Positions 49,433 through 58,397 of a stretch of DNA of 64,000 bases are shown in pieces (positions within the stretch are counted from its first letter, which is position 1; every line of letters begins with the position of its first letter). A model generated the notes under the pieces. It was not told the DNA's origin, did not search any database, and saw nothing but the letters and a program-made list of their open reading frames with translations. The DNA comes from CALGSZ01 sp042408955. Its GTDB lineage: Bacteria > Chloroflexota > Chloroflexia > Thermomicrobiales > UBA6265. The DNA is taken from assembly GCA_042408955.1 (NCBI GenBank), contig JBHOQQ010000070.1:1-64000 (forward strand), in the 5' to 3' direction. A program made the translations under genes and the position numbers.

Positions 49433-50242
49433 ATGATAGAGTTGACGTTTCTCGGAACCGGCACGTCAAATGGCATCCCCGTGATTGGATGTACCTGTGC
49501 GGTCTGCACGTCATCCGATCCCCGGGATCGCCGTAGCCGCACCTCGGCGGTGGTGCGGTATAACGACCGCACGATTTTGATCGACACTGCCACTGAGCTC
49601 CGGCTCCAGGCCATTGCGACTGGCCTCACCCGCGTTGACGCTATCCTGTTTACGCATGCGCACGCCGATCACACGGGGGGCTTCGACGATCTGCGCCGGT
49701 TCAACGAGATCGCTGGGCGTCATCTCCCGGTCTACGCCTCGCCTGAGACCGCGCAAGTGCTCCGCGAGCGGTTCGCCTACGCCTTTGTGGATCAATTCGC
49801 GTTCTATGGTGGAAAACCCGATCTGACGCTGGAGGTGATTCACGGACCGTTTTCGCTGTTTGGCCTGGAGGTCATTCCCATCCCTGTTATGCATGGGCGG
49901 ATGCAGGTGTATGGCTATCGCTTTGGTCCGCTGGCATATGTGACCGATGCGAAAGTCATTCCCCCTGAATCGCTCAATTTGCTCCGGAATCTCGATGTGC
50001 TAGTGATCAACGCGCTCCGGGAGCGCCCGCATCCAACGCATCTCAGCCTCAGCGAGGCCGTCGCGGTGATCCAGGAAGTCCGTCCCCGCGCCGCGTACCT
50101 CGTCCACCTCAGCCACGAACTCAGCCACGCGCGAGCAGAAGCGCTCCTGCCGCCTGGCATTACGGTGGCATATGACGGGCTGCGCATTCGGACGAGCGCG
50201 GCCGCGGCGCCGCCAGCCCCGGCAGGGCACGCCGCGCCGTGA
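49433..50242 (+). CDS. MBL-fold metallo-hydrolase (PhnP-like)
   Basis: 269 residues. ELTFLGTGTSNGIPVIGCTCAVCTSSDPRDRRSRTSAVV is the characteristic opening of the PhnP / phosphodiesterase branch, whose extra Cys residues bind structural zinc. Active-site motif FTHAHADHTGGFDDLRRFNE, later VIPIPVMHGRMQVYGYRFG (His), YVTDAKVIPP (Asp) and RAAYLVHLSHELSHARAE. Soluble, likely cyclic-phosphate or nucleotide phosphodiesterase. GGAG precedes the ATG. Confidence 0.93.
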   Translation: MIELTFLGTGTSNGIPVIGCTCAVCTSSDPRDRRSRTSAVVRYNDRTILIDTATELRLQAIATGLTRVDAILFTHAHADHTGGFDDLRRFNEIAGRHLPVYASPETAQVLRERFAYAFVDQFAFYGGKPDLTLEVIHGPFSLFGLEVIPIPVMHGRMQVYGYRFGPLAYVTDAKVIPPESLNLLRNLDVLVINALRERPHPTHLSLSEAVAVIQEVRPRAAYLVHLSHELSHARAEALLPPGITVAYDGLRIRTSAAAAPPAPAGHAAP

Positions 50243-50248
50243 GTCAGG

Positions 50249-51508
50249 CTACTCGTGCACCCAGACCATGGTGCCGAGCGGCGCCCAGCCGTAGAGGAAG
50301 GCGGCAACATCGAGCGGCAAGTTGATGCAGCCGTGGCTCATGCGCTGGCCGAAGTTGTTGTGCCAGTAGGCGCCATGCAACGCTTCCGCATCCATGTTGA
50401 AGTACATCACATTCGGGACATCTTTCACGTCGTAGCTCACCACGCCGCCCGGTGGCGCCTCGTCACCGAAGCCGACAACTTCCCCGGTGCTGCTCTCGAA
50501 GCCGCGCATGTCCTGCTTCTCATACTTGAGACGGACGTGGAATAGGCCAAGCTCAGTTTCGTTCGGCGGCAAGCCTGTGCTGACCAGTGATGTCAGGATG
50601 AGCGTGTTCCCTTGATACGCCCAAAGTCGTTGCTGGCTAATGCTGACTTCGATCCACTTCCGTCCGGGAGCCGATGGATCGCCCTGTGGGTTCGGGTTCG
50701 GCGCCCGGATAAAGAGCGATTCGCTGAAAGTTGGCAAGCCGTTCCGCCGAACACGGGAAGTGTCGATTCCCAGCCGGGGAGCCAGCTCCCGCGCCAGCGG
50801 AGCAAGCCGCACCGCGCCACCTGAGTCGCGGAACAGGAGGGCGCCAGTGAAATACTGCACAACCCCGCCGCGCTCGGCCACAGGCTGGCTCAGTGGCTCA
50901 CCAAGGTAATACCAGCCCTCATGAGACGCGTACCAATCGTAGAACGCGCCGCGAATCGTATGACCAGTATCCTCAGAATAGATGCCGCCCTCCGCGATCG
51001 CCCGGGCAGCGGCCTTGCTATCAGGTGGCAGCGGTTGCCACGCCGCGTAGCGGCGATCGCCCCCACCAAAGCCGCGGCGCCCGTCCCGCCGCATGACATC
51101 CAAGCGGGACGACAGCGCCACCGGACCGATCGGCATCAGCCGCATGATCGGCTCGTCGGTATACAGGTATTCCGGGTGATACTGAAAAATCGCCGCCTCA
51201 AAGGCCTGGCTGTAATATCCGTTATCCGCTGCAAATGGCTCAGATATGGGGTTCCCGTAGACGGCTGCGCCTCCATTCGCCCGCCAGTAGTCAAGCATGC
51301 TCCCGCGCAGCGTGTGCCTGGTGGCGGGAATGTACACCTGAATGTCGCTCTGCCCAATGTCCGGCGGGAGTTCCACTGAGGAGAGATCGGCCGTGTTGGC
51401 GGCCAGTGCCGCCCGCGTCGTGTGCCAAGGCACGGCAAGACTCACGCCGACGGCGACCCCGAGCAGGAGCCGCACCACCCACAGGCGACGCGTGTGCACC
51501 GAAACCAG
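50249..51508 (-). CDS. L,D-transpeptidase (YkuD) with two LGFP-like repeats
   Basis: Cell-wall cross-linking enzyme outside the membrane. About 419 residues with a signal peptide (VVRLLLGVAVGVSLAVPWHTTRA). Two wall-binding modules: TRHTLRGSMLDYWRANGGAAVYGNPISEPF and GHTIRGAFYDWYASHEGWYYLGEPLSQPVAERGGVVQYFTGALLF. The C-terminal YkuD domain starts at KWIEVSISQQRLWAYQGNTLILTS; its catalytic motif is HGAYWHNNFGQRMSHGCINLPL, with the nucleophile Cys. ATG 51508 is chosen for GGAGGA about nine bases ahead and for the signal peptide. Confidence 0.94.
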   Translation of the reverse strand: MVSVHTRRLWVVRLLLGVAVGVSLAVPWHTTRAALAANTADLSSVELPPDIGQSDIQVYIPATRHTLRGSMLDYWRANGGAAVYGNPISEPFAADNGYYSQAFEAAIFQYHPEYLYTDEPIMRLMPIGPVALSSRLDVMRRDGRRGFGGGDRRYAAWQPLPPDSKAAARAIAEGGIYSEDTGHTIRGAFYDWYASHEGWYYLGEPLSQPVAERGGVVQYFTGALLFRDSGGAVRLAPLARELAPRLGIDTSRVRRNGLPTFSESLFIRAPNPNPQGDPSAPGRKWIEVSISQQRLWAYQGNTLILTSLVSTGLPPNETELGLFHVRLKYEKQDMRGFESSTGEVVGFGDEAPPGGVVSYDVKDVPNVMYFNMDAEALHGAYWHNNFGQRMSHGCINLPLDVAAFLYGWAPLGTMVWVHE

Positions 51509-51754
51509 CATGGCCGTTCTTCCTCCCGATGCGTCAGCATCTCTCCGCATCAGCAGGAAGATACGCGCTCATCTCACATCCAGACAAATTCGGATCATCA
51601 CTCCACGAAGAGCCCAACCGATCACTCTTTGCAACACGCACATCCTCTTTTTCTCGTGATTGCGCTGGTACCGCTGTATCGCGAAGGTGCCGACCTACGC
51701 CGAGAGGAGCGATGCGCTGGCAGGAGCGTCGCCTCGATAACGCACCGGGCCACC

Positions 51755-53671
51755 TCACGATGATGGGGACGCGGCTGGCTTCGTCCAGTCGGCCCTAGTG
51801 ACGACGGGCAGTTGAAGGGCGCGCTCCCGCTCCAGATCGAGGTTGCCGATGTGCAGGGAAAGCGGCGACTGTACCCATTTGTAGATCGATTGGAGGAACA
51901 AGCGCACGAACTTCGCGACGTATCCATCAAGGACGTCGGGAGGATATTCTGGGAACATCGCGCCAATGACGCACCGGACCTCTTCAGGGAGCATCTTTTC
52001 CCCGGCGAAGAGGTAGAAGCAGGCATCGAGGATCGGGAAGGGCATCAGCTCTTCTTCACCCGCTTGGTTCGGCGCCAGCTCCGGCCCAGCCGGCTTCGCC
52101 ATCACGGCCTTGATCCCCTGGTACCCATGCTTTTCATACAGATACTCCAGCAGATAGATGACGACCGTTTTGGGGACGTTCGCGAGCACGGCCAGGGCGC
52201 CCATCAGGTCGCCGCCAACGGTGGTATATCCGACCGCCTTTTCGGTCATGTTACCCGTGTTAAGGAAAAGCCCGCCGGATGAGTTCGACCAGTTCCACAT
52301 CCGCTGCGCACGCAGGCGCGCCTGAATATTCTGCTCGGTGATCGGCGTTACCGGCTGCCCCTCGTCGAGCATCTGCCGTGTCGCCTCTCGTTCCCGCTCA
52401 AACGCTTCATCGATCGAGACGATCTTGAGCGGCACGCCAAGCTCTTGGCAGATCGTCTCGGCGGCACGGCGCGTCTCCTCCGAGGAGTAACGCGACGGCT
52501 GATAAAACGCCCGCAGTAGCGAGCCAGGGTTCTCGGCTCGAACACGACTGGCGTACCGATAAGCGACGAGCAGCGTCAGCAATGAATCTCGCCCTCCGGA
52601 GAGGGAGACGCCGATCACCTTGAAGGCGCCTGTCTTCTCGAAATAATCACCCACGCCGAGCGCTAGCGCATCCAGAATATCCTCGCACAGCTCTTCGCGG
52701 GGGCTGCGTGGCTGCTCTGGTCCGGGGAGAAAGAACGAGCGATGCGCTGGGAATGGGTACACCAGGCTCTCGCGCGTGCTGGCCGTGGAAAACTCGCTCT
52801 CTGGAACCTCAATGACTGTCGGTAGGGGATGGGAAGCGATATACGCTTCGCGATCGACGCGCCACGTCGTGTTTTCGGCACGCAGGCGGTTGGTTCGGTC
52901 AAGATCGACCACCGTGGCAGCAAATCCTTCCCGGAAGCGAGGCGCTTCAAGCATGAGGCGGCCATTTTGATTGACAAATCCGCCGCCGTCGAAAATCAGG
53001 CCATCGTTGGCTCCGACCAGATTGGCATAGGCGATCGTGCACTGGTGATCGGCAGCGCGCGTAGCAATGAGCTCCCGGCGAGTCTGAACCACGCCGATGC
53101 GATAGGCCGAGGCAGAGACATTGCAAACCAGCTCGGCTCCCGCGTAGGTTCTCCGCTTCTGCGGCCCGTCAGGACTCCACAGATCCTCACACACCTCGGC
53201 AGCAAGGGTCCCGAAGTCGAAGCGGAAGATGACATCACCGAACGGCACCCCATGGCAGCTTTCCCACCGGTGGGGAATGCCGCGGGACATCGTGCGCCCC
53301 TCATAGTAGATGCTGTAGGTGGGAAGTTTCTCTTTCGGCACCAGGCCGCGTATCCGTCCCCCCGCGACGATCGCGGCGCAGTTGTAGCGCAATCCCTGGT
53401 GCTCCACGACGACGCCAAGTACACAGACCATGGTCAGATCGGCAGTCTCGCGCGCAAATCGCTCGAGCTCCTGCCACTGCCGATCGACAAACCCGTGCCA
53501 TTGGATGAGATCCTCAGGAGGATAGCCACCAACCATCTGCTCTGGGAAAACGCCTACCGTCACTCCCTCGGCGCCCATCTCCCGGGCAATGCGGAGCGCC
53601 CGGTCAACATTGGCAGTGACGGCTCCGACAGTGGTATTGACGCTGGCAACGCCAACCTTGATGAGTCGCAC
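51755..53671 (-). CDS. nadE: Glutamine-dependent NAD+ synthetase
   Basis: Makes NAD from nicotinate adenine dinucleotide using ammonia tunnelled from glutamine; about 638 residues. N-terminal nitrilase-type glutaminase: Glu in GVFPEQMVGGYPPEDL, Lys in LVPKEKLPTYSIYYEGR, Cys in AAEVCEDLWSP. C-terminal synthetase: SGGRDS P-loop in VIGVSLSGGRDSLLTLLVAYRYASR, then NWSNSSGGLFLNTGNMTEKAVGYTTVGGDLMGALAVLANVPKT. The GTG at 53671 with GAGG ahead is preferred to ATG 53707, which has no ribosome site and adds 12 unrelated residues. Confidence 0.95.
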   Translation of the reverse strand: MRLIKVGVASVNTTVGAVTANVDRALRIAREMGAEGVTVGVFPEQMVGGYPPEDLIQWHGFVDRQWQELERFARETADLTMVCVLGVVVEHQGLRYNCAAIVAGGRIRGLVPKEKLPTYSIYYEGRTMSRGIPHRWESCHGVPFGDVIFRFDFGTLAAEVCEDLWSPDGPQKRRTYAGAELVCNVSASAYRIGVVQTRRELIATRAADHQCTIAYANLVGANDGLIFDGGGFVNQNGRLMLEAPRFREGFAATVVDLDRTNRLRAENTTWRVDREAYIASHPLPTVIEVPESEFSTASTRESLVYPFPAHRSFFLPGPEQPRSPREELCEDILDALALGVGDYFEKTGAFKVIGVSLSGGRDSLLTLLVAYRYASRVRAENPGSLLRAFYQPSRYSSEETRRAAETICQELGVPLKIVSIDEAFEREREATRQMLDEGQPVTPITEQNIQARLRAQRMWNWSNSSGGLFLNTGNMTEKAVGYTTVGGDLMGALAVLANVPKTVVIYLLEYLYEKHGYQGIKAVMAKPAGPELAPNQAGEEELMPFPILDACFYLFAGEKMLPEEVRCVIGAMFPEYPPDVLDGYVAKFVRLFLQSIYKWVQSPLSLHIGNLDLERERALQLPVVTRADWTKPAASPSS

Positions 53672-53832
53672 GGTTCCTCGCTCCTTGGGCAACGCTTCCG
53701 GCTCCATGCTGGCGGCATCCGGGCATCGCTACGGCTCGCGCGAGCAGCGCGCCGCGCATCCTGTGCGAAGGATACCGAGCAGGCAAGCTGGCATGCGCTC
53801 CGCACCATCCGAATGCATCCTGGCGACTGCGA

Positions 53833-54723
53833 TTAGGGCACGTGGCTCGCTCGCACGACCAAGACTGGCACGGGGGCCTCCCGCACGACGCGCTCGGTCA
53901 CGCTCCCCAGCAGCCAGCGTTGCAAGCCTCCCCGGCCTCGCGTAGTCATCACGATGATGTCACCCGGCCGCGCCAGGTGGCAGAGCTCTTCTGCGGGAGA
54001 GCCCTCGACGACCTGGATCGAGACGGGGATATCCCGGCTCCGCACGCGCTTTGCTTGCTCCTCCAGATACGCCGTGGCGACGGTGCGCAGCGAGGAAACC
54101 GAGGCAGCGTACGATGCGGCTGCCGAGGGGCTGAGCCGGATCACCGAGCGCAATTTCTCGGTCTCCAGCGTGCGCACAAGATGGATGCGCACGCCAAGAT
54201 CGTCTGCCAGGTCCATCGCCACCGGCAGCGCCTGCTCGGCAAGTGGCGAGCCATCCAAAGGGACAATGAGCCGGCTGACCGGTGCCTCCTTGACCGGACG
54301 CTCGCCCCCTCTAACCATCAGCACGGGGATAGGTGCATGCCGCACAACCCGGTCGGCCACACTCCCGAAGAGGATACGCTCCCCTGCGCCGCGGCCGTGC
54401 GTCGTCATGATAATCAGGTCGGCCTCTACTGCGGCGGCGAGGATGTGCTCGGCCGGATCGCCCCAGCCGACTCGCGTTTCGATCTCTCGTCCCTGGCGCT
54501 CCAGCGTCGCCGCGGCCTCGTCGAGATACGCAGTAACGCGAGCAAGGACGGCAGCGCGCCACTCCTCGCGTCGCTCGTCTCCCCACGACACAAGCTCAGC
54601 CATGCCATCGGGAATGACCGACAGCAAGATCACGACGCGGCTGGGAATGAGCGCGGCATAATCGAGAGCAACATGAGCCGCTTCTGAGCCGTCCAGGGGA
54701 ACCAGCAGACGCTCGAACCTCAT
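53833..54723 (-). CDS. Universal stress protein, tandem UspA domains
   Basis: 296 residues with two UspA domains. First: ERLLVPLDGSEAAHVALDYAA ... LIIMTTHGRGAGERILFGSVADRVVRHAPIPVLMVR; second: SRLIVPLDGSPLAEQALPVAMDLA ... IIVMTTRGRGGLQRWLLGSVTERVVREAPVPVLVVR. Both keep the G-2x-G-9x-G(S) nucleotide-binding motif, so both should bind ATP. Follows another tandem Usp gene by 33 bases, suggesting cotranscription. GGGAGG precedes the ATG. Confidence 0.95.
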   Translation of the reverse strand: MRFERLLVPLDGSEAAHVALDYAALIPSRVVILLSVIPDGMAELVSWGDERREEWRAAVLARVTAYLDEAAATLERQGREIETRVGWGDPAEHILAAAVEADLIIMTTHGRGAGERILFGSVADRVVRHAPIPVLMVRGGERPVKEAPVSRLIVPLDGSPLAEQALPVAMDLADDLGVRIHLVRTLETEKLRSVIRLSPSAAASYAASVSSLRTVATAYLEEQAKRVRSRDIPVSIQVVEGSPAEELCHLARPGDIIVMTTRGRGGLQRWLLGSVTERVVREAPVPVLVVRASHVP

Positions 54724-54756
54724 CGGAGCCTCCCCTCTGGCATGTGCGATGCTTGG

Positions 54757-55731
54757 CTACTCCTCGCTGCTTGCGCCGGCCGCGCGCGGTGTCCCGCGCA
54801 CAGAGGCTGGCACGAGCACGACCGGGGCCGGTCCCGACCGGATCAGTTTCTCTGCGACGCTCCCCAAGACCCACCGTGCGATGCCCGACCGCCCGTGACT
54901 GGTCATGACGATAATGTCTCCATCGGCTAGCGCCCCTTCGATGGCTACCACCGGCGGTCCTTCCACAACGGCCGTGGTCACCTGAACCCCCATGGTTTCG
55001 AGACGCCGCGCAGCCTCACCCAGGCTCGCTTGCGCCTCCGCGACCATCTCCTCTTCAAGCTCCTGATAGATTTCCGCGGGATATGGCCCGCCAGCCACCG
55101 GCGCTGGGAGCAGCGCCGCCGCCGGGTTGACCGCGCGAATCACCAAGATGGGTACGTGTAACCGCTTGGCCAGCTCCGCGGCCACTGGCAACGCCTCATC
55201 AGCGAGCGGCGAGCCATCGTGTGGGACGACGATGCGCAAGATGGTGACTGGGGCAATCTCCGGCGTGGCAACGTGCGGTCGAATGATGAGCACGGGAAGG
55301 GTCGCGGTGCGCGCCACACGGTCCGCAACGCTGCCAAATGCTAACCGGCCGACGGCTCCTCGCCCGTGGCTGGCCATCGCAATGATCTGGCAATGGTGGC
55401 GCTCGGCGGCGGCAAGAATCGCCGCGGCGGGATCACCAGGCACAAGCTCGATCTCTGGATCGGTCGTCAGCACCGGCCGCCAGCGCTCAACCGTGTCGCG
55501 CAGCATCTGCTTGGCTGATTCCTCTTCGAGCCGCAACACCTCGTCGGCGGGCACCAAGGTGTCGCCCAAGAGTCCGTAAATCGGCTCGGGCTCAGGCAGC
55601 ACATGCACGAACACCAGCTTCCCATCCTGCCCGGCGACCGCCTGCGCGTACGGGATGGCCTGCTCCGCGAGCGGCGAGCCATCGAGTGGCACCAGTACGC
55701 ACCTGTTGTCAGCCGGCTTCGCCTCCGTCAC
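54757..55731 (-). CDS. Universal stress protein, tandem UspA domains
   Basis: 324 residues, two UspA domains: CVLVPLDGSPLAEQAIPYAQAVA ... IIAMASHGRGAVGRLAFGSVADRVARTATLPVLIIRP and RIVVPHDGSPLADEALPVAAELA ... IIVMTSHGRSGIARWVLGSVAEKLIRSGPAPVVLVPAS. Both ATP motifs are intact. The domain order and length match its neighbour, so the two arose by duplication. The GTG start follows AAAGGAG with six bases of spacing. Stress-induced expression is expected from the family, not shown by sequence. Confidence 0.95.
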   Translation of the reverse strand: MTEAKPADNRCVLVPLDGSPLAEQAIPYAQAVAGQDGKLVFVHVLPEPEPIYGLLGDTLVPADEVLRLEEESAKQMLRDTVERWRPVLTTDPEIELVPGDPAAAILAAAERHHCQIIAMASHGRGAVGRLAFGSVADRVARTATLPVLIIRPHVATPEIAPVTILRIVVPHDGSPLADEALPVAAELAKRLHVPILVIRAVNPAAALLPAPVAGGPYPAEIYQELEEEMVAEAQASLGEAARRLETMGVQVTTAVVEGPPVVAIEGALADGDIIVMTSHGRSGIARWVLGSVAEKLIRSGPAPVVLVPASVRGTPRAAGASSEE

Positions 55732-56143
55732 CCTCTGCTCCTTTCTCTTCGTCGCCTTTGTGCCCCGCGGTCCAGCGGAGTGGCTCCTTTTGATCGGCAG
55801 GATACTCGCCAGCGATGCTCTTGTCCCGCGATGGGTTTCCGCTATCCCGGACCTCTGCCACGTACCGGGAGCGCATTGTTGTGATGGAAATTCAACCGGT
55901 GACTTGTGGGCACAACTCTTCGGTGATGGTATTTGGGAGAATATTCAGGTAGTATGGTCAATAAGGCGAGGATCTTTTGCTCCTTTCGTCACCTATGCTA
56001 CCTCGCCAGAGTGCGCTTGGGCGCGATTCTTGCAGTAATGGCAGTGCCTCGCGCGAAGTGGGGAATGCGCGGACGCCGTGAGGAAACGCATCGCACGAGG
56101 GCGTGCGTTTCCGAAGACGCGGCTCGATGGAGGGGGAACGGCT
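55732..56143. other. Intergenic region ahead of the SH3 protein
   Basis: About 410 bases between divergent genes with an AT-rich patch (55920-55975) that is a plausible promoter zone. The only near-canonical feature is a ribosome site (GGAGGGGG, 56129-56136) for the next gene. Confidence 0.45.
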
Positions 56144-57256
56144 ATGAATCAACGACGTAGCCAGAGACGGCCTCACTCGTGGCGAATGCTTGGTTCCCTG
56201 GCGGTGGTCGTTCTCATCATCGCCGGGGGACTGGGCATCGCCATCACGCCGGCCTCGACGATGGCACAGACGGCCACATTCACCGTTGGTGACACGGTCG
56301 TTGTGACTGCCGATGGAGACGGCCTCAATCTCCGTGCTGCGCCGGGACTCGACACGACCGTTCTCGAAACGCTCCCAGACAGCACGGTAGCCACCATCTC
56401 CGATGGCCCCAGCGATGCTGATGATCTTACTTGGTACGAAGTCTCCGTGGACGATCGCACTGGCTGGGTAGCCGGTGAGTTCCTGACCCTGGCCGCGGCG
56501 ATCGATCCAGGCTTTACCGCCGGCGATCAGGTTGAGGTGGCCACGGAGGCGCTCAATTTGCGGAACGCTGCCGGACTGACGAGTGAGATCCTCGATATGA
56601 TGCCACTCGGCACCACGGCGACGATCCTGGACGGCCCCGTCACCGCGGACGGTATTCCCTGGTATCAGGTGGACGCGACCGGGTTCGGCGAAGGCTGGGT
56701 GGCGGCTGGTTTTCTTGCGCTCGTCAGCGAGGCGCCGGAGACCTTCCCTGCCGGCTCGGTGCTCGTCGTCAATACTGATCTCCTCAACCTGCGCGCTGGC
56801 CCGAGCTTGAGCGATGAGATCCTGGCGCAGCTTCCCTCCCAGGCGCTCGTCACGGTGATCAGCGGCCCAGAGCAAGCGGATGGCTACGACTGGTACGAGG
56901 TCGAGACTGACGAGGGTAACGGATGGGTCGCTGGCACATTCCTCGCCAACCCGGCCGATCTGATTGCCGTGGGTGACACGGTTCAGGTCATTGATGGATC
57001 GCTCCGGCTGCGGGCAGAGCCTGGCTTGGACGCGGAGATCCTTGATGTGATGCCAGAGGGGACTGAGCTTGAGGTGACGGATGGCCCGGAGCAGGCTGAT
57101 GGCTATACCTGGTTCCAGGTTGAGAACGACACGTTCGGTCCAGGTTGGGCGGCCGGTGAGTTCCTGCTCGTGATCGAGAGCGGCGCCACACCGACACCCT
57201 CGCCCACGCCATCACCGTCGCCCACCGCGGCTCCGACTGGCACCCCGGCAACGTAG
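56144..57256 (+). CDS. Secreted protein with four SH3 domains
   Basis: About 370 residues: a signal peptide (MLGSLAVVVLIIAGGLGIAITPASTMA), then four bacterial SH3 repeats of about 70 residues, each with a VGDTVVV or equivalent strand, LNLRAAPGLDTTVLETLPDSTVATISDGPS-like core and GWVAGEFL end. A Pro/Ser/Thr tail closes the protein (TPTPSPTPSPSPTAAPTG). No catalytic domain is present, so it is probably a wall- or ligand-binding protein. The upstream ATG at 56078 lacks a ribosome site. Confidence 0.93.
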   Translation: MNQRRSQRRPHSWRMLGSLAVVVLIIAGGLGIAITPASTMAQTATFTVGDTVVVTADGDGLNLRAAPGLDTTVLETLPDSTVATISDGPSDADDLTWYEVSVDDRTGWVAGEFLTLAAAIDPGFTAGDQVEVATEALNLRNAAGLTSEILDMMPLGTTATILDGPVTADGIPWYQVDATGFGEGWVAAGFLALVSEAPETFPAGSVLVVNTDLLNLRAGPSLSDEILAQLPSQALVTVISGPEQADGYDWYEVETDEGNGWVAGTFLANPADLIAVGDTVQVIDGSLRLRAEPGLDAEILDVMPEGTELEVTDGPEQADGYTWFQVENDTFGPGWAAGEFLLVIESGATPTPSPTPSPSPTAAPTGTPAT

Positions 57257-57266
57257 CCCAGAAAAG

Positions 57267-57315
57267 GCGCTGATCCCCGTCTCCACCACCGGGAGAAGGC
57301 CTTGGGGATCAGCGC
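57267..57315 (-). terminator. Rho-independent terminator between convergent genes
   Basis: GCGCTGATCCCC (57267-57278) pairs perfectly with GGGGATCAGCGC (57304-57315) around a 25-base loop. On the minus strand the stem is followed by CTTTTC, giving a usable terminator for the oxidase gene. On the plus strand there is no T-run, but the stem may also stop the SH3 gene. Confidence 0.8.
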
Positions 57316-57324
57316 GGTCGTCCA

Positions 57325-58209
57325 TCACGCGGTTGACTCGTCCAGATAACCGATCGAGCGCAGGCGCACTTCCATCAGGCGCATCATCTCTGCGTAGAAA
57401 TCGGCACCGGAGACACCATAACCACGGCGGACGGTCGCGTCGAGATCGGCGCTGACCATCTTCAGCCCTTCGGCAGCAACCGCGGCGTATTCCTCTAATC
57501 CGCGGGAGATGACGGCTCTCGCTCGCTCCGGATCATCCAGCATGCGCTGGCGGGCGTAGCTGACGCCGATGCCGATGTGCCGCGCCTCATCGCGCGCGAC
57601 AAGTCGTTGCCCTTCGATAAGACCGGGGAAGTTGCCAAAACTGGCGTAGTGGTCGCCAGCCAGGTTCTGTGCTGTCCGAGCAACCACGCCCTCCGCAATC
57701 AAGTGATAGGCCATCACTGCCAGTAGCAACGTGTCCTCGTCCCGTTCGTGATGCAGCCGGCCAACGACCGATTCGAACCGCTCGTAGAAGAACGCGGCAA
57801 CAGGATCCAGATGCTCGTCAGCGATCTTCCGGACTGCCTGGATGCCTCCACGGACACCGAAGACGTCCTCATACACGCGCAGCACGCATTGCATGTGCCG
57901 GTATTCATCGGCGACCTGTGTTGCCAGCACCAGTTGCATCTCATACGTCGGCGCTGCGAGAAGGAAAGGCGCCAAGGTGTGCGCAACGCTGAACTCCGCG
58001 TGGAAGCGATGGGCAAAGAGCCAGATCAACGCCGTCCTTCGCTCGTCGTCCAGCGCGCGAAAGCTCGCGGCGTCCGTTGAAAAGTCGATGGCGCTGACGG
58101 ACCATTGGGTGCGCTCCCAGTGATCGTAAAGAGCCCGAAACGGCCGCGCTTGCTCCTCGATCGCGCGAAGATCGTTGTCCATTTCCGTAGCACTGATTCG
58201 TGACGTCAT
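57325..58209 (-). CDS. R2-like ligand-binding oxidase (ferritin-like, R2lox)
   Basis: 294 residues of the ribonucleotide-reductase R2 fold. Metal ligands match R2lox: E72, E102, H105 (EYRH), E173, E208, H211 (DEARH). Val75 (three after E72) and Tyr168 (five before E173) are the Val/Tyr pair that forms the ether cross-link in Mn/Fe R2lox enzymes, and the first ligand is Glu rather than the Asp of normal R2. No nrdA gene is nearby. Inference: a Mn/Fe oxidase, substrate unknown (lipid-like in known members). A promoter lies at 58324-58351. Confidence 0.85.
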   Translation of the reverse strand: MTSRISATEMDNDLRAIEEQARPFRALYDHWERTQWSVSAIDFSTDAASFRALDDERRTALIWLFAHRFHAEFSVAHTLAPFLLAAPTYEMQLVLATQVADEYRHMQCVLRVYEDVFGVRGGIQAVRKIADEHLDPVAAFFYERFESVVGRLHHERDEDTLLLAVMAYHLIAEGVVARTAQNLAGDHYASFGNFPGLIEGQRLVARDEARHIGIGVSYARQRMLDDPERARAVISRGLEEYAAVAAEGLKMVSADLDATVRRGYGVSGADFYAEMMRLMEVRLRSIGYLDESTA

Positions 58210-58323
58210 GCCGCTCCCCCATCCCCATAGGAAGCCACTCGTTGCGAGCCCAGCATCACTGTCTGTCGCCGCCTGCGTGCCCAGCTTCAGCGCGCCAGCA
58301 TTTGACCATCATATCGCCTGGCG

Positions 58324-58351
58324 AGTGTAGAACGCGTGCCCATCCTGTCAA
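58324..58351 (-). promoter_or_regulatory. Promoter of the R2lox-like gene
   Basis: On the minus strand TTGACA (58351-58346), 16 bases, TACACT (58329-58324). Predicted leader of about 110 bases to the start at 58209. Confidence 0.6.
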
Positions 58352-58397
58352 GCGTTCACTGCAGAAAGGCTCATTCTGAACCATCACCCTGAGCCAA

